This document shows, in pieces, positions 31,038 through 41,087 of a stretch of 64,000 nucleotides of DNA. A program made the translations under genes and the position numbers. The number at the start of each line of letters is the position of its first letter. Positions within the stretch are counted from its first letter, which is position 1. A model generated the notes under the pieces. That model worked only from the letters and a program-made list of their open reading frames with translations. It was not told the DNA's origin and searched no databases. The stretch is from Chaetoceros tenuissimus (taxonomy: Eukaryota > Bacillariophyta > Thalassiosirophyceae > Chaetocerotales > Chaetocerotaceae), in NCBI GenBank assembly GCA_021927905.1, contig BLLK01000047.1, forward strand, positions 3,410,001-3,474,000, read 5' to 3'.

Positions 31038-32057
31038 ATGAAACGAGTTGCAACCGAGGATACAGCCGGCGCTGTTGCCGAGAAAAGAGGACGTACTTCT
31101 ATGGTAATGAGCCAGAATGATGAGATGTTCTTGGATGTGTTCTCACCGGACGGCATTTTCTTGCAATTGGAAAGCTTTTTGGGCTTGAGAGACGTTGTAA
31201 ACTTGGTAGCTATCAACCGGGACTTCCGCCGCCAATACAAGGATCGCCAGGATGCTGTACTCGAGACTCTGCTTTCATATTTGGATGGTTTGGTTGGAAC
31301 AAACATCCATGATGATTGTGGCAAGATTTATGCTCCTCTGTCGCGTCGTAAATGCCAATGTCAATTGAACGAGGAAGAGTATGATCACCCAGAAAACCAG
31401 AGAGTTGGGCCTGGATTCGACCCACGGTATGAAGACGAGTATGACGAATTGCCTGTGTCGAAAAAGTGCGTTGTGATGATAGAATATCTTACATTTGTTG
31501 TTCAAAACTTGAGAAGCGAATTCGATTTTTCGGACTTGGCAAATCCGAGCAAGTTGCCTGAATGTATAGGGGATCCGATCTATTGGTCACTTGGTTATGA
31601 TCACATAGTTGAGAATGCGTGGAAGAATGCATTTTCTCGACGCTCGACATTTGCTTTCAATTTGGCATTGATGAGATTAGCTTTGGGTGACCTTGAAAGT
31701 TGCCCTTATTACTGTTCAAAGGCCGTATTAGGTACAGGCAAAATCGAAAATACTGGTTCATCCTTTGGTACAAGTATTGCTGAAATGGTTTATAATCATA
31801 TGCCTCTTGAAGACGATGTTCTTGTTGACTTCATCCGCGATGCCTTGTACCCAAAAAGGAAATTGCTAAATTTTCTCGGTCCAGTTCTAGTGCCCAAGGT
31901 CGTGCTGTGGTATCCCCTGTTTGAAATAGTCTCTCCTTACAGAACAGGCTTAGAAGGAGTTATGCTACCTTCTGAGTTGGAAGTCCTCACAAATGAAGAC
32001 TTTGAAGAATTTTACAATGACAGGGATGTACAAGATGCGGAACGTCGACGTTCCTAA
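31038..32057 (+). CDS. Protein of unknown function with a weak F-box-like segment
   Basis: Single exon, 339 residues. A segment at about residues 38-70 (FLQLESFLGLRDVVNLVAIN) has the hydrophobic spacing of an F-box helix pair, but it is not strong enough for a family call. The middle has a Cys-rich patch (RRKCQCQL) and a Pro/Tyr-rich acidic loop. The remainder looks helical. The last codons fall inside a 59-bp tandem duplication that carries the stop. The G+C content seems higher than the surroundings in the first 500 bases. I do not recognise a function. Confidence 0.7.
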   Translation: MKRVATEDTAGAVAEKRGRTSMVMSQNDEMFLDVFSPDGIFLQLESFLGLRDVVNLVAINRDFRRQYKDRQDAVLETLLSYLDGLVGTNIHDDCGKIYAPLSRRKCQCQLNEEEYDHPENQRVGPGFDPRYEDEYDELPVSKKCVVMIEYLTFVVQNLRSEFDFSDLANPSKLPECIGDPIYWSLGYDHIVENAWKNAFSRRSTFAFNLALMRLALGDLESCPYYCSKAVLGTGKIENTGSSFGTSIAEMVYNHMPLEDDVLVDFIRDALYPKRKLLNFLGPVLVPKVVLWYPLFEIVSPYRTGLEGVMLPSELEVLTNEDFEEFYNDRDVQDAERRRS

Positions 32058-32145
32058 GACCAGAATACAAGTTCTTTTGAGAAAGTGTACAATATGCAGA
32101 ACGTTGACGTCCCTAAGACTAGAATACAAGTTCTTTTGAGAAAAT
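32028..32145 (+). repeat. 59-bp tandem duplication across the stop codon
   Basis: Unit 1 is 32028-32086 and unit 2 is 32087-32145. Both contain CAGAACGT- or CGGAACGT-type starts, CCTAAGAC, AGAATACAAGTTCTTTTGAG and a GTAC start. They differ at a few positions only. Unit 1 contains the stop codon of the 31038 gene; unit 2 lies in its 3' UTR. Confidence 0.9.
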
Positions 32146-32209
32146 ATAAAAATTATAATTATAAGGGGAAGTAATTATAAGAGAGGTTTCATGATATCAA
32201 TTTTTAAAT

Positions 32210-34484
32210 TCAACGTTGTTTTAGTATTTCCACAACTAGCTCAACATTACTCCTAGCCATGTCTTCAAAAGCATCAGATTTCGACACCAATTCGAAGTGT
32301 TTCAATATATATTTTAATACTTTTGCTCTCAAGGTAGTTGCTGAGTGAATGTCTGCAGTTAGGAAAATAGCCGCTGCGTTATCAATATTGATTTTGGAAA
32401 GCATGCATTGTTCACACATAGCTTGTAAACGACTAATGTCAAAGAGATCCGCGGCTGCAAAAAGTTCCATAGCATTGTCGACATCGCATTCAACATTATC
32501 AGTATATAGATATTCTAATATAAGCAAAAAGATGTGGGGAGGTATCTGATAAATTGAAAGTGATGAGGACTTGATGGTAAGTAAATTTGATAGAAACAAA
32601 ACAAAGAATTCTCACCTCTTCAATGTGTATTTCCGATTGATTTGACTCCATCATGGACCCAGTAAACATTGCTCTGAAATAAGGAGACCTTATCAACATC
32701 ATTTTGTGGGCATAAATAGTCTGTCCGCTGACCACAAAAGTGACATCACTCAGTAACTCATTGTTTACTAATGATTGCATGTCATTTGTCAATGTGGATG
32801 GTGGTATATCATAGGATAAATCATCGACATTAAATTCAAATTTCATGAAATCACCGAGTCTACTATCACCGGTGTATCCACCATGGACGTAGAAACAGCT
32901 TTCTTCTTCATTAAATGCACCGACATGGCAGAAACGAGGAGAGATTGTACCATTACAGATAACTTTGCGCCATGTAGGTGTCTCAACTTCACTTCCTTCC
33001 AATACTAACTCATACATATCATTCATTGCTGTCCCGCCTGCTGAACCGCCCATGATGAAAAGTGAAATTTCATAAATAAATCCTACTTGTGAATCTCGAG
33101 GAATGGGAGAGATACCACCGACATTACTCAAGGAAGTCCACGTCATTGTATTCATATCCAGTGCATGCGTATCAGACAAGTGACGAGTTCCATCGTGACC
33201 TGAATGAACAATCATGGTATCTTTGTAAATAACACATGTAGCGCGATATCTCGCCCTTGGAATTCTTCCCAAAGTATGCACGATTCTCCAAACGTTTTCT
33301 TCAAAATTGTATTCGTACAAATCACAACTATAACTTCCCGCATACCCTCCCCAAACATACATTGAATTTTTATACACCACAGCATTGTGCGAATGACGAG
33401 GTGAAGGTACTGTTGATTCTATAGATGGAATAATAGTAGACCATTCACCACGTACAAGATCATATCGGTGCAAGTCATTTACTCGCGCATGACCATCGAA
33501 ACCTCCAAACACCCAGAAGCAATCATTGTAAACAACGGCTGTATGACGATCCCTTGGAGATGGAGGATTGCCATGAATCACATTTCCAATTTGAGCATTA
33601 AGATTTACACTTTGAGATTGAGTCCGTTCATCAATTCTAGTCCAAGTTTTTTGTTTGAAATGAAAGGAAAAGAAATCATTTCTTCTAGATGTACCATCGT
33701 AGCCTCCAAATAGTAGAAGCTGATCATTCCAAATAGCAGCTGCATGAAGTGATCTAGCAGATGGTGTAGAAGATGAGAGTGAATGATTTGCACTTGCTGT
33801 AGATGTGTTGGTGATGATTTCTACATCTTTCCATTCCCCACTTGATAGCTTTTTTGGATTTTCACTTTGTGATGCAGCAGATGCTAAAGATTGAGTAGAA
33901 GTATTTCCAACTGATGAAATATTTGAATGCTGAAGACCAAATTGACGTCGAGGAGGAGCGATATTTTCAGGCAATGATCTGGTGCTACTCTGTTGTTGTG
34001 ATCGATCCGAATTATGGACTGCACTTAAATTCCGATTGACATCACTATTGCTGTTATTGCTACCCAAGGAAGCCACAGATGGTGCAAATCGTTGTGTATT
34101 TCTTTGCGGAGAAGATCGTACACTACTACCATCACTACTAGATTTTCTAGCAAATGACACTGGACAAGTCAGAGATGCTTTTGCTCGCAAAAGAGCTTGT
34201 GAATTAGACGACTTTGATTTTCTAGATGAAGTTGGACGACCACTGCAGCTGCTGGCCTTTTTCATCGAAGCTGCTCGTCTAATCTCTTGTGGGTTTCTTG
34301 TTGCTGAAGTGGCCGCAGTGACTGACGATGAAGCTGCAGTGTTTGGTAATGATACAGACGATGATGCCACTGTTGTGGTTGCCGCAGATTGAGCGGCTGC
34401 ATTTACATGTCCACGGGATTCCTCATGCTCTTCGTGTTCTTCAATATCAATAAAGTCGTAGCTGTTGTTGTTTGAATCTTCCAT
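32210..34484 (-). CDS. Kelch-repeat plus BTB domain protein (LZTR1-like architecture)
   Basis: Two exons, 34484-32616 and 32545-32210, with a 70-nt intron inside the BTB domain; 734 residues. The junction reads EIHIEEIPPHIFLLILEYLY, a normal BTB core. Residues 1-210 are low-complexity Ser/Ala/Asn. Kelch units (about 235-545) show LLLFGGYDG, FWVFGGFDG, MYVWGGYAG and FIMGGSAGG in series, a six-blade propeller. The BTB domain starts with NELLSDVTFVVSGQTIYAHK near residue 570 and continues with BACK-like helices to the end. Kelch-BTB proteins usually serve as substrate adaptors of cullin-3 ubiquitin ligases; in LZTR1 the order is also Kelch then BTB. The adaptor role and targets are inferred. Confidence 0.9.
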
Positions 34485-35063
34485 CTGAGGCTGCCGAAAT
34501 AAACTATGAAACTTTGTGATTAACTATGATAGCACTGATGATTGTAGTTATGCATAGCGAGATCTATGAAGTGATGCAAATGCAAAAGAACTGCATTGAT
34601 TTCAAAACATTTCTTGAAGTTTCTTACGTCGATGTGTCGATGTGTTTCTCGTTCATCATCTTCGTCTTCGTCGTGACATTTTGACACCAAAGGAGAATTG
34701 GTTTAACCGTACTTGAAGCTATTTAAAAGCAAAAACAATTACTATGCAAAGGGAAATATTGCAATGAAAAATACCATTAATTTTATTCCAAATGCCTATG
34801 ACAAAAATATTCTTCTTTGATCCGGGTTGCCACATCATAAATGGCCTGTCAAAGGATCTTCAAAAATCTATTGGACTTCAAACGCACGAAGTTGTTCCAC
34901 CCATCACACACTCAGCTTTTCTCAACTTGCAACTTCAAACCAAACATCAAATCAGGGTGAAAATTTTCTTCTTCCATACGATATCACATAATCTAGAGGA
35001 ACAAATCAAGAGGAATCCCGTAGAATTCATCTTTCTTTAATTCTCCTAAAAACTATTTCAACT
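34485..35063. promoter_or_regulatory. Divergent promoter region, Kelch-BTB gene and POR
   Basis: A 579-bp gap. It holds a 'GTCGATGT' direct doublet near 34628-34644 and an 82-codon frame (34792-35040) just upstream of POR with no recognisable content, taken as 5' UTR. As POR genes are usually light-responsive, light-regulatory sites are expected here, but none was identified. Confidence 0.4.
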
Positions 35064-36606
35064 ATGAAGCTTTACACCGCAATTATCGCAGCAGCGCTCC
35101 CACTCTATGCATCAGCGTTTGCACCAGCACAACTTCAACCTGCAACCAAGACTTTAACCAGCACATCCATCAACCTCCTCAAAAACGTTAATAATGGCGC
35201 AGAAGAATCAACTAGTTCCCTGAATGCTCTTACTACTACTGAGCTTCCTGAGAAATTGTACTTTCCTAAAGAGAAGGAGGTGCCAAAGGTACTTGGTGGA
35301 CTTCAGATTGGACTCAGAAAGTTATGTGTCGTCACTGGTGCTTCTTCGGGTTTGGGATTGAATGCTGCTGCTACCCTTGCCAAGACTGGTAGACACTTTA
35401 TTGTTATGGCTTGTCGTGATGTTGAAAAGGGAAAGAGAGGTACGTTCATCATTTGATTGTTTTCATGGGAAACTATACGATTGATTGCTATATGGGAATA
35501 TATGTTATGTCGGATGGAATACATATATATTGTAATAAAATGCACGGACATGAATGGCTGCATACAAATATAGATAAAGTGTCATAGTTTGAAACGGAAA
35601 ACTATGGTGCTTCTTGAATCGATCGTCACTTTCATCCCGCATGCAATCTTCATTCATTCATCAAAATATGTTACATCAACAATTTACTCACCATTTCTTT
35701 TTCTTCATCATAGCCGCAAAGGAGATGGGTATGCCAGAGGGATCATACACTGTCATGAAGCTTGAGCTTGCAAACCTTCAGTCCGTGCGTGACTTTGTTG
35801 CAAACCTAAAGGCGTTCAAGTCTGCAAGACCACTTACCAACCTCATCTGTAACGCAGCAGTATACTTACCAACAGACCCAGAGCCAGCATGGACCGATGA
35901 TGGCTTTGAGATGACAATGGGAGTCAATCACCTAGGACATTTCCTTCTTGTCAATCTTCTTTTGAAGGATATGCAAAAGGCAAAGAACCCAAGAGTGTGC
36001 ATCGTTGGATCCATCACTGGAAATACAAACACTGTAGGAGGAGGACTTGTATACCCACGTGCAGATCTTGGAGACTTGAGCGGACTTGCTGCTGGTGCAA
36101 AGAAACCAATTGCAATGGCAGATGGAAAGCCATTTTTTGGAGCAAAGGCATACAAAGATTCCAAGATTTGTAACATGATGACTGTATCTCAATTGCATGA
36201 ACGTTACCATGAGTCAACTGGAGTTACCTTCTCCAGTATGTACCCTGGATGTATTGCAGAAACAGCACTTTTCAGAGAGAAGAGACCATGGTTCCGTAAA
36301 GCATTCCCATGGTTTATGAAGTATGTTACTGGAGGATATGTAGGAATGGAAGAGGCTGGAGAGCGTCTTGCACAAGTTATTGATGATCCACAGTGTAATA
36401 AGTCAAATGTTTACTGGTCATGGAATGGAGGTGCACAGCAAGTTGGACGTTGGTCTCCAGATGGAAAGCCAAGGGGAGCTGGAGGATCTGGTGGAGAAAT
36501 CTTTGAGAATGAACAAAGTGAAGCTGTCAGAGATCCAGTTGTTGCTCAAAAAATGTGGGATACTAGTGTGAAGGCTGTAGGTCTTACAGAAAAGGATATG
36601 CTTTAA
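35064..36606 (+). CDS. POR: Light-dependent NADPH-protochlorophyllide oxidoreductase
   Basis: Two exons, 35064-35439 and 35714-36606, with a 274-nt intron; 422 residues. The leader is a signal peptide ending ASA before FAPAQ, the textbook diatom plastid motif, then a Ser/Thr-rich transit peptide to about residue 60. The enzyme has the Rossmann motif GASSGLG, the NAAVY block, and the catalytic YxxxK in AYKDSK. It reduces ring D of protochlorophyllide with NADPH and light in the plastid, the light-requiring step to chlorophyllide. The intron falls after EKGKR; joined, it reads EKGKRAAKEMGMPEGSY. Codon bias is strong, with many GGA, CTT and AAG codons, in keeping with high expression. Confidence 0.97.
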
Positions 36607-36798
36607 GTGCAATGATTAGATACGTAGATAGATATAGATGTTCCTCTACTTTCCATAAAATAGCATGAACTTAATAAGTACTCGTAAATACAACTTTTCA
36701 TAACAAAGTTTCGGTATTCTTGTACACAAGGAAAATGTGGCTTTTATTAATTTGTTTGTATCCTTCTATTATCTAACAAAGAATTGAAGTAATACAAC

Positions 36799-37896
36799 TC
36801 ATCTTTCTCCTCCGCCAGCATCTACATTATTGTCGCCACCATTATCATTATAGTACTGATTGGCATTGTTTTCTTTGGCATCGTCATTGTTGTAACCATA
36901 GTTTTGTGCATTATTATTGTTACCATCGTCGTCGTCTCCTGAACTAAAGCCAAAGTCTTCAGCTTCACACGATAAGTCAAGCCCACACAATCTAGCCATC
37001 ATGAGATAAATCAACAAGAGCGTGAACATGATTAAAATGCAAGTATACATGTGCTTTTTCCTTTTCATTGCCCTTTTCACTTTCTTTCCACGTTTGGAGA
37101 AAACTTTGGCGTCGATTAAAAGTTCTTCAGTGTCTTCCTGCAATTGCTCAAACATATATTCATTCTTCATCATCAATTGTATATTTAAACCTAGAACTTT
37201 TTTCATAGACTCGACTTCGGCATTTAGTTGAGATATTTTGGTATCTCGTCCTAACGAATCCCTGTTGGTATTGCAATGATGCATCATATTATTCAAAGTT
37301 TTGTTAAAAGCCTTTTCCATCCCATACGCATTTGCCTTCAAAATTTTATTGGGAGTATACCTTCGTGAGAATTCTTTTTCAACATCTAATAAGAAGGAAA
37401 AATTTATTCTATGATTTTGTGCCGTTGTATCATCAGAAAGAGCAATATACAAGACAGATTCACCTCGTTGAACATGGAAAAAATGTGGAACTTTTGAAAA
37501 GTGCTCATTATCTTCAGTTGAGCTTTCATCATTTTGTGGTCTCTTCTTTTTCTTTTTTTTCTTGCTAAAGGAAAAGTTCAAAGAAGATGCCTTGCTGAGT
37601 TTGCTAGCCTGGCTATGAGAATCTCCGTAGTCTTCTTCTACATCAAGACCATTCCACATGTTTTTCATTTCTATATCACCATCTCCTCCCCAGGGGTTTG
37701 AGTTTTGATTATATCCTACTATTGAGCTATTGGTGAATGTTTTACGGTTCCCGACTGATACGAGGTGAGGGTTTGAAGTGAGTTTGTTAAGAAGTTCATT
37801 TGCGATTTGTGTGTGATTTCCTTGGACACCTCCTTTTGTTGCTTCGACTAGGATGCATCCATCACTAGATCTAGCTATCAGCGCATAAAGAAGCAT
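36799..37896 (-). CDS. Longin-type R-SNARE-like protein (VAMP7-like) with lumenal Asn-rich tail
   Basis: Single exon, 365 residues. Residues 1-175 form a longin domain (starts LLYALIARSSDGCILVE; contains HFFHVQRGESVLYIALSDD), interrupted by an insert at about 62-135 with a run of seven Lys. A SNARE helix follows (about 215-275; ISQLNAEVESMKKVLGLNIQ), then one membrane segment (283-301). After it comes a 64-residue Asp/Asn/Gly-rich tail, which would be lumenal. VAMP7 proteins have little or no such tail. Aligning on NIQLMMKNEYMFEQL puts Asn245 where R-SNAREs have the zero-layer Arg. It should act in vesicle fusion in the endosomal or secretory path, though a fusion-inhibitory or non-SNARE longin role (as in phytolongins) is possible. 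Confidence 0.82.
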   Translation of the reverse strand: MLLYALIARSSDGCILVEATKGGVQGNHTQIANELLNKLTSNPHLVSVGNRKTFTNSSIVGYNQNSNPWGGDGDIEMKNMWNGLDVEEDYGDSHSQASKLSKASSLNFSFSKKKKKKKRPQNDESSTEDNEHFSKVPHFFHVQRGESVLYIALSDDTTAQNHRINFSFLLDVEKEFSRRYTPNKILKANAYGMEKAFNKTLNNMMHHCNTNRDSLGRDTKISQLNAEVESMKKVLGLNIQLMMKNEYMFEQLQEDTEELLIDAKVFSKRGKKVKRAMKRKKHMYTCILIMFTLLLIYLMMARLCGLDLSCEAEDFGFSSGDDDDGNNNNAQNYGYNNDDAKENNANQYYNDNGGDNNVDAGGGER

Positions 37897-38206
37897 GTTT
37901 ATAGAGTAGAAAAGGTGTTGAAACCTATTGAAGCTATGTTTGATTTGAATGGACTAGGTAGAGATTGATTCTTTTTGATTACAATGGAATGTTTCATCAT
38001 TACAAAGAGTACTTGCACGATTGTTAGTGGTCGGCTCGTCGGCTCCCAGCACCAACACGACTCATTCAGAAAACTAAAATGGTGTAAATTAGAAAAAAGA
38101 ATTATTTTGGAATTAGAAATTTAAGAATATGTTTATTTATTCACCTTTCATTCCTAATAAACGCACTATTGTCCTATTAAACGCACTATCTACCATCTTT
38201 ACAGCC
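37897..38206. other. Intergenic region with a 20-bp tandem doublet
   Basis: A 310-bp gap between two minus-strand genes. Near its right end it holds two copies of a 20-bp unit (38153-38192) and nothing else that I recognise. Confidence 0.4.
38153..38192 (+). repeat. 20-bp tandem doublet in 3' UTR
   Basis: CCTAATAAACGCACTATTGT followed directly by CCTATTAAACGCACTATCTA; 17 of 20 positions agree. It lies 14 bp beyond the stop of the 38207 gene. Confidence 0.8.
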
Positions 38207-39040
38207 CTACACGAGCATTCTAGCTGCAACTGCTGCGTATGTGAGCATCCAAAAGTTTGACTCCCTCTTGTTAAAATTGTTCCTCTTCACATCTTCGAGA
38301 ACAAAGTTTTTATAAAGCATACATCCAAGTGTTGCAAGTATTGCAAGTCCATATGCTCTAGTTGCCTTCATATTAGTAACTAGTCCCAATGCAAAGGAGC
38401 AGTATTGAATAGTAAGCATAGCTGAACAACGATGCATTGCCAAAACTGACTCTCTTTCTGCAGCTTCTAGTCCATTGAGTTCCTTAACTCTTGCAGATGT
38501 ATTCATCATGGACGAAACACCTTGCAAAAGACCAAATGTAAGTGATGCCTTCATAGTGTACGCAGCAGCACTGCTCCCCATGTAGACCAATACAGAATTT
38601 AAACAGAAGCCGAAAAATAATGAAAAGTAAGCCTTCTTTCCTTTACGTCCTCTGTGGATGATGGAATATTTTGAGTCCCAGTTCAATACAGATTTCATAA
38701 GATAAAGAAACATAGGTCCTCTTCCTAAAGTCACTGATACAAGAGGATCTCTATTCTCAAAGAAAGTAAAGTAGCCAAAGACACATGTCGAAAGCGCAAG
38801 GCTTAGGATCAACTCGCAATAATCTAGAGAAAGACTGTCAAGCCCAAATCCGAACCGCTTGGATGACTTTTCTATCGTTAGTAGGGAATAGATACAATAC
38901 AATCCTGTGGATGTAAATAGTTTTGCAATGAGAACTGGATCAAAAAGGCTACTAGATGAGATAGCATCAAAGTTTCCATTTTGGATGAGATAATTCAGAG
39001 CTGCGTCTGTAAAACTGGATACGTTTGGAGAAGAGTTCAT
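38207..39040 (-). CDS. Multi-pass membrane protein of unknown function
   Basis: Single exon, 277 residues. There are about six hydrophobic segments, beginning near residues 38-55, with the clearest at about 77-95, 138-160, 205-222 and 226-242. The N-terminal 40 residues are polar. There are no cofactor motifs and no leader peptide. The basic loop HRGRKGKKAYF near residue 130 should face the cytosol. The family is not recognised. Confidence 0.75.
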   Translation of the reverse strand: MNSSPNVSSFTDAALNYLIQNGNFDAISSSSLFDPVLIAKLFTSTGLYCIYSLLTIEKSSKRFGFGLDSLSLDYCELILSLALSTCVFGYFTFFENRDPLVSVTLGRGPMFLYLMKSVLNWDSKYSIIHRGRKGKKAYFSLFFGFCLNSVLVYMGSSAAAYTMKASLTFGLLQGVSSMMNTSARVKELNGLEAAERESVLAMHRCSAMLTIQYCSFALGLVTNMKATRAYGLAILATLGCMLYKNFVLEDVKRNNFNKRESNFWMLTYAAVAARMLV

Positions 39041-39344
39041 ATTTTTTTGTAATAATTTTAGTGTTTTTTCTTTCTGTTGTTGTAATTTATGAGAGAAATG
39101 CTAGGAGAAATGATGAACAAGTTTTAGATTGGATTCCGATCAAACTTATTTTGGGTTCTGGAATTAGTCGTATCTTGGATTAACACCCTACCCTATAGGG
39201 ATTATGGAGAAAGATGAGGTTTCATCTTTCCTCGTTCAAACTATCGATACAGATTTGTGGCAATTGGTAATCCCTTCTTGTGATTGTTGAACATTACCAG
39301 ATATCTACTACCACCGTGGCATCTATTTATCCAGTGCGCGTAGA
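39041..39344. promoter_or_regulatory. Divergent promoter region, membrane protein and NIPSNAP gene
   Basis: A 304-bp gap between outward-reading genes. No specific sites or repeats were recognised. Confidence 0.35.
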
Positions 39345-40151
39345 ATGAACCACTTTGCAGCTAGGCTTCACAAATCCACACTTCGTTCATCCAACGCAAA
39401 TATCTCGAAAATCTTTTCTAGAATGTCAACTTCCACCACTACACCAATAGTAGAATTAAGGGAATACAATCTTTTTCCAGAGCATGTTGTGCCATATACA
39501 AAAGCCACCACTGAAGCTTCGTCTTTGAGAAAGAAATTATTACCTTTACGTTCTTTCTCTTTTCCTGAGACTGGTGGTCGATTGAATGTAGCAACTCACT
39601 TGTACTACTTTGAAGGTGGTTTCGAGGAAAGAAATGAGAGACGAAAAGCAATGGGAACGACGCCTGAATGGAAAACGTATTTGAAAAGTGTCAAGCCATA
39701 TATGATTGATCAAACAAGTTCAATTTTTGTTGAGGCTAGCTTCATTCAAAGCATGGATGGAGTATGTGGATTGAAACCTGGAAATATTGAGAATATGTTT
39801 ACAGATGATGATTCTCCGGAATCTATTATTGAATTAAGAAGATATCAATTGAAACTTGGATATGACACAGTCCCAAAGTTTCTTGAGCTTTACAAGGCGG
39901 GTCTTCCTTCAAAATTTTACGCTGCTGGAACTGATCCTACTACTAAGTTGGTAACTCTTTTGTATTCCGAAGTAGGTCAATTGAACGAAGTCATTGAAGT
40001 TTGGAAACATGGCTCTACGAATGCAATGGAAAAATCTAGAGTTGCTGCACGAGGCGCTGATGAATGGAAGAATTCTATTGCAGAAATTGCAAATTTGGCA
40101 AATGTTTTCACTAATACTATTCACAAACCACTCTCATTCTCGCCTCTGTAA
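39345..40151 (+). CDS. NIPSNAP-family mitochondrial protein
   Basis: Single exon, 268 residues. The first 30 residues are basic, Ser-rich and free of acidic residues, as in a mitochondrial presequence. Two ferredoxin-like dimeric alpha-beta units follow: one starts VELREYNLFPEHVVPYTKAT and the second IIELRRYQLKLGYDTVPKFLE. Both show the ELRxY start of NIPSNAP repeats. Animal NIPSNAPs sit in mitochondria and can tag damaged ones for autophagy; the role in algae is not known. It converges with the 40298 gene over 146 bp. Confidence 0.9.
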   Translation: MNHFAARLHKSTLRSSNANISKIFSRMSTSTTTPIVELREYNLFPEHVVPYTKATTEASSLRKKLLPLRSFSFPETGGRLNVATHLYYFEGGFEERNERRKAMGTTPEWKTYLKSVKPYMIDQTSSIFVEASFIQSMDGVCGLKPGNIENMFTDDDSPESIIELRRYQLKLGYDTVPKFLELYKAGLPSKFYAAGTDPTTKLVTLLYSEVGQLNEVIEVWKHGSTNAMEKSRVAARGADEWKNSIAEIANLANVFTNTIHKPLSFSPL

Positions 40152-40297
40152 CCTAAAATGAATTGTAATGTCTAAGTTGCTTGAGTAAAGCGAAAGGTTT
40201 GCATATAAAATCTATAATAGATTTTAATTCTTTTGGTATTTAGCTTATTGTACATGATATTTTATGAAATATAGAAGGGATAGTGATAGCTATCATC

Positions 40298-40660
40298 TCA
40301 TTGAGAAGTTCTTGGTTGGATCAAGAGGCTAAGTCTATGTCTTCGTTCTTGCATCTTGTTCCACAACATTCTGTGGTCAGATTCCCTGACATAAAATCTA
40401 TGGTCTACACAACCCTCGCAATTTTCAGGATGACATTCATGGAGCCAGTCTTCGTATCTTGCATTCGAGTTATCTCCTTCACAAAGAAAATCATATAGAT
40501 GCTCACTGATTGCAGCTACACATGCTTCTGTAGCTTCTTGGCATAAGCGTTTACTTTCTTTTTCATCATCAAGAACTTTCTGGTTTTTCATATCAATCTG
40601 ATTGGAGACGAGAAGGATCTGATTGAATGTATCAGTAATTGATTTGATCATAAGAGACAT
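40298..40660 (-). CDS. Small Cys/His protein of unknown function
   Basis: Encodes 120 residues from an ATG at 40660. The N-terminal half is helical and charged. Residues about 72-92 hold HECHPENCEGCVDH, a C-H-x3-C-x2-C-x2-H spacing that could bind a metal. It sits between a convergent and a co-directional neighbour. It is short and unrecognised, but the clean ATG, the even composition and the Cys/His cluster make it more likely real than not. Confidence 0.5.
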   Translation of the reverse strand: MSLMIKSITDTFNQILLVSNQIDMKNQKVLDDEKESKRLCQEATEACVAAISEHLYDFLCEGDNSNARYEDWLHECHPENCEGCVDHRFYVRESDHRMLWNKMQERRHRLSLLIQPRTSQ

Positions 40661-41087
40661 GTTGTTTCCAGATGAGTTAGTTGTTATGAAACTTTGTGGA
40701 TGGCTTTCGAGTACCTATTGTATTTGTCGATTTTGTGAGATAAAATACGTAACATCGATCTTGTCAAAGTCAATGTTTTTTTCAAAAACAATCCAGGTCG
40801 GAAAAGGGGCAATTGTTAATTCACTCCCTTTTTACCAAAATTTCAGACTAAAATTTCATGAAAATTGAAGTCAATACGAGGACGTTCCTTGAGCTTCTCT
40901 TCTCCCGCACCACCGTACCTAGTACAATAGTGAAGTTGTAGAATGAAAATACAGTACCTACCGTTCTACTCAGCCGTAGAGAAATGAAATCAATAAACAT
41001 TCAAGAAGCGCAAAAGTTATTTATAATAGATTACATGTAGTGATATTATTGTATACATTGTTGATATTCGTAGATCTTCCAATTTTT
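40661..41087. other. Intergenic region, no recognisable content
   Basis: A 427-bp gap between two minus-strand genes: the promoter of the 40298 gene and 3' UTR of the ankyrin gene. Nothing else was seen. Confidence 0.3.

Noticed and set aside
33982-34392. Plus-strand frame of 136 codons in the Kelch-BTB gene
   Set aside because: Antisense of the Ser/Ala/Asn low-complexity N-terminus; composition explains the open frame.
34792-35040. 82-codon frame just upstream of POR
   Set aside because: No recognisable content; ends 24 bp before the POR ATG and is most simply 5' UTR.
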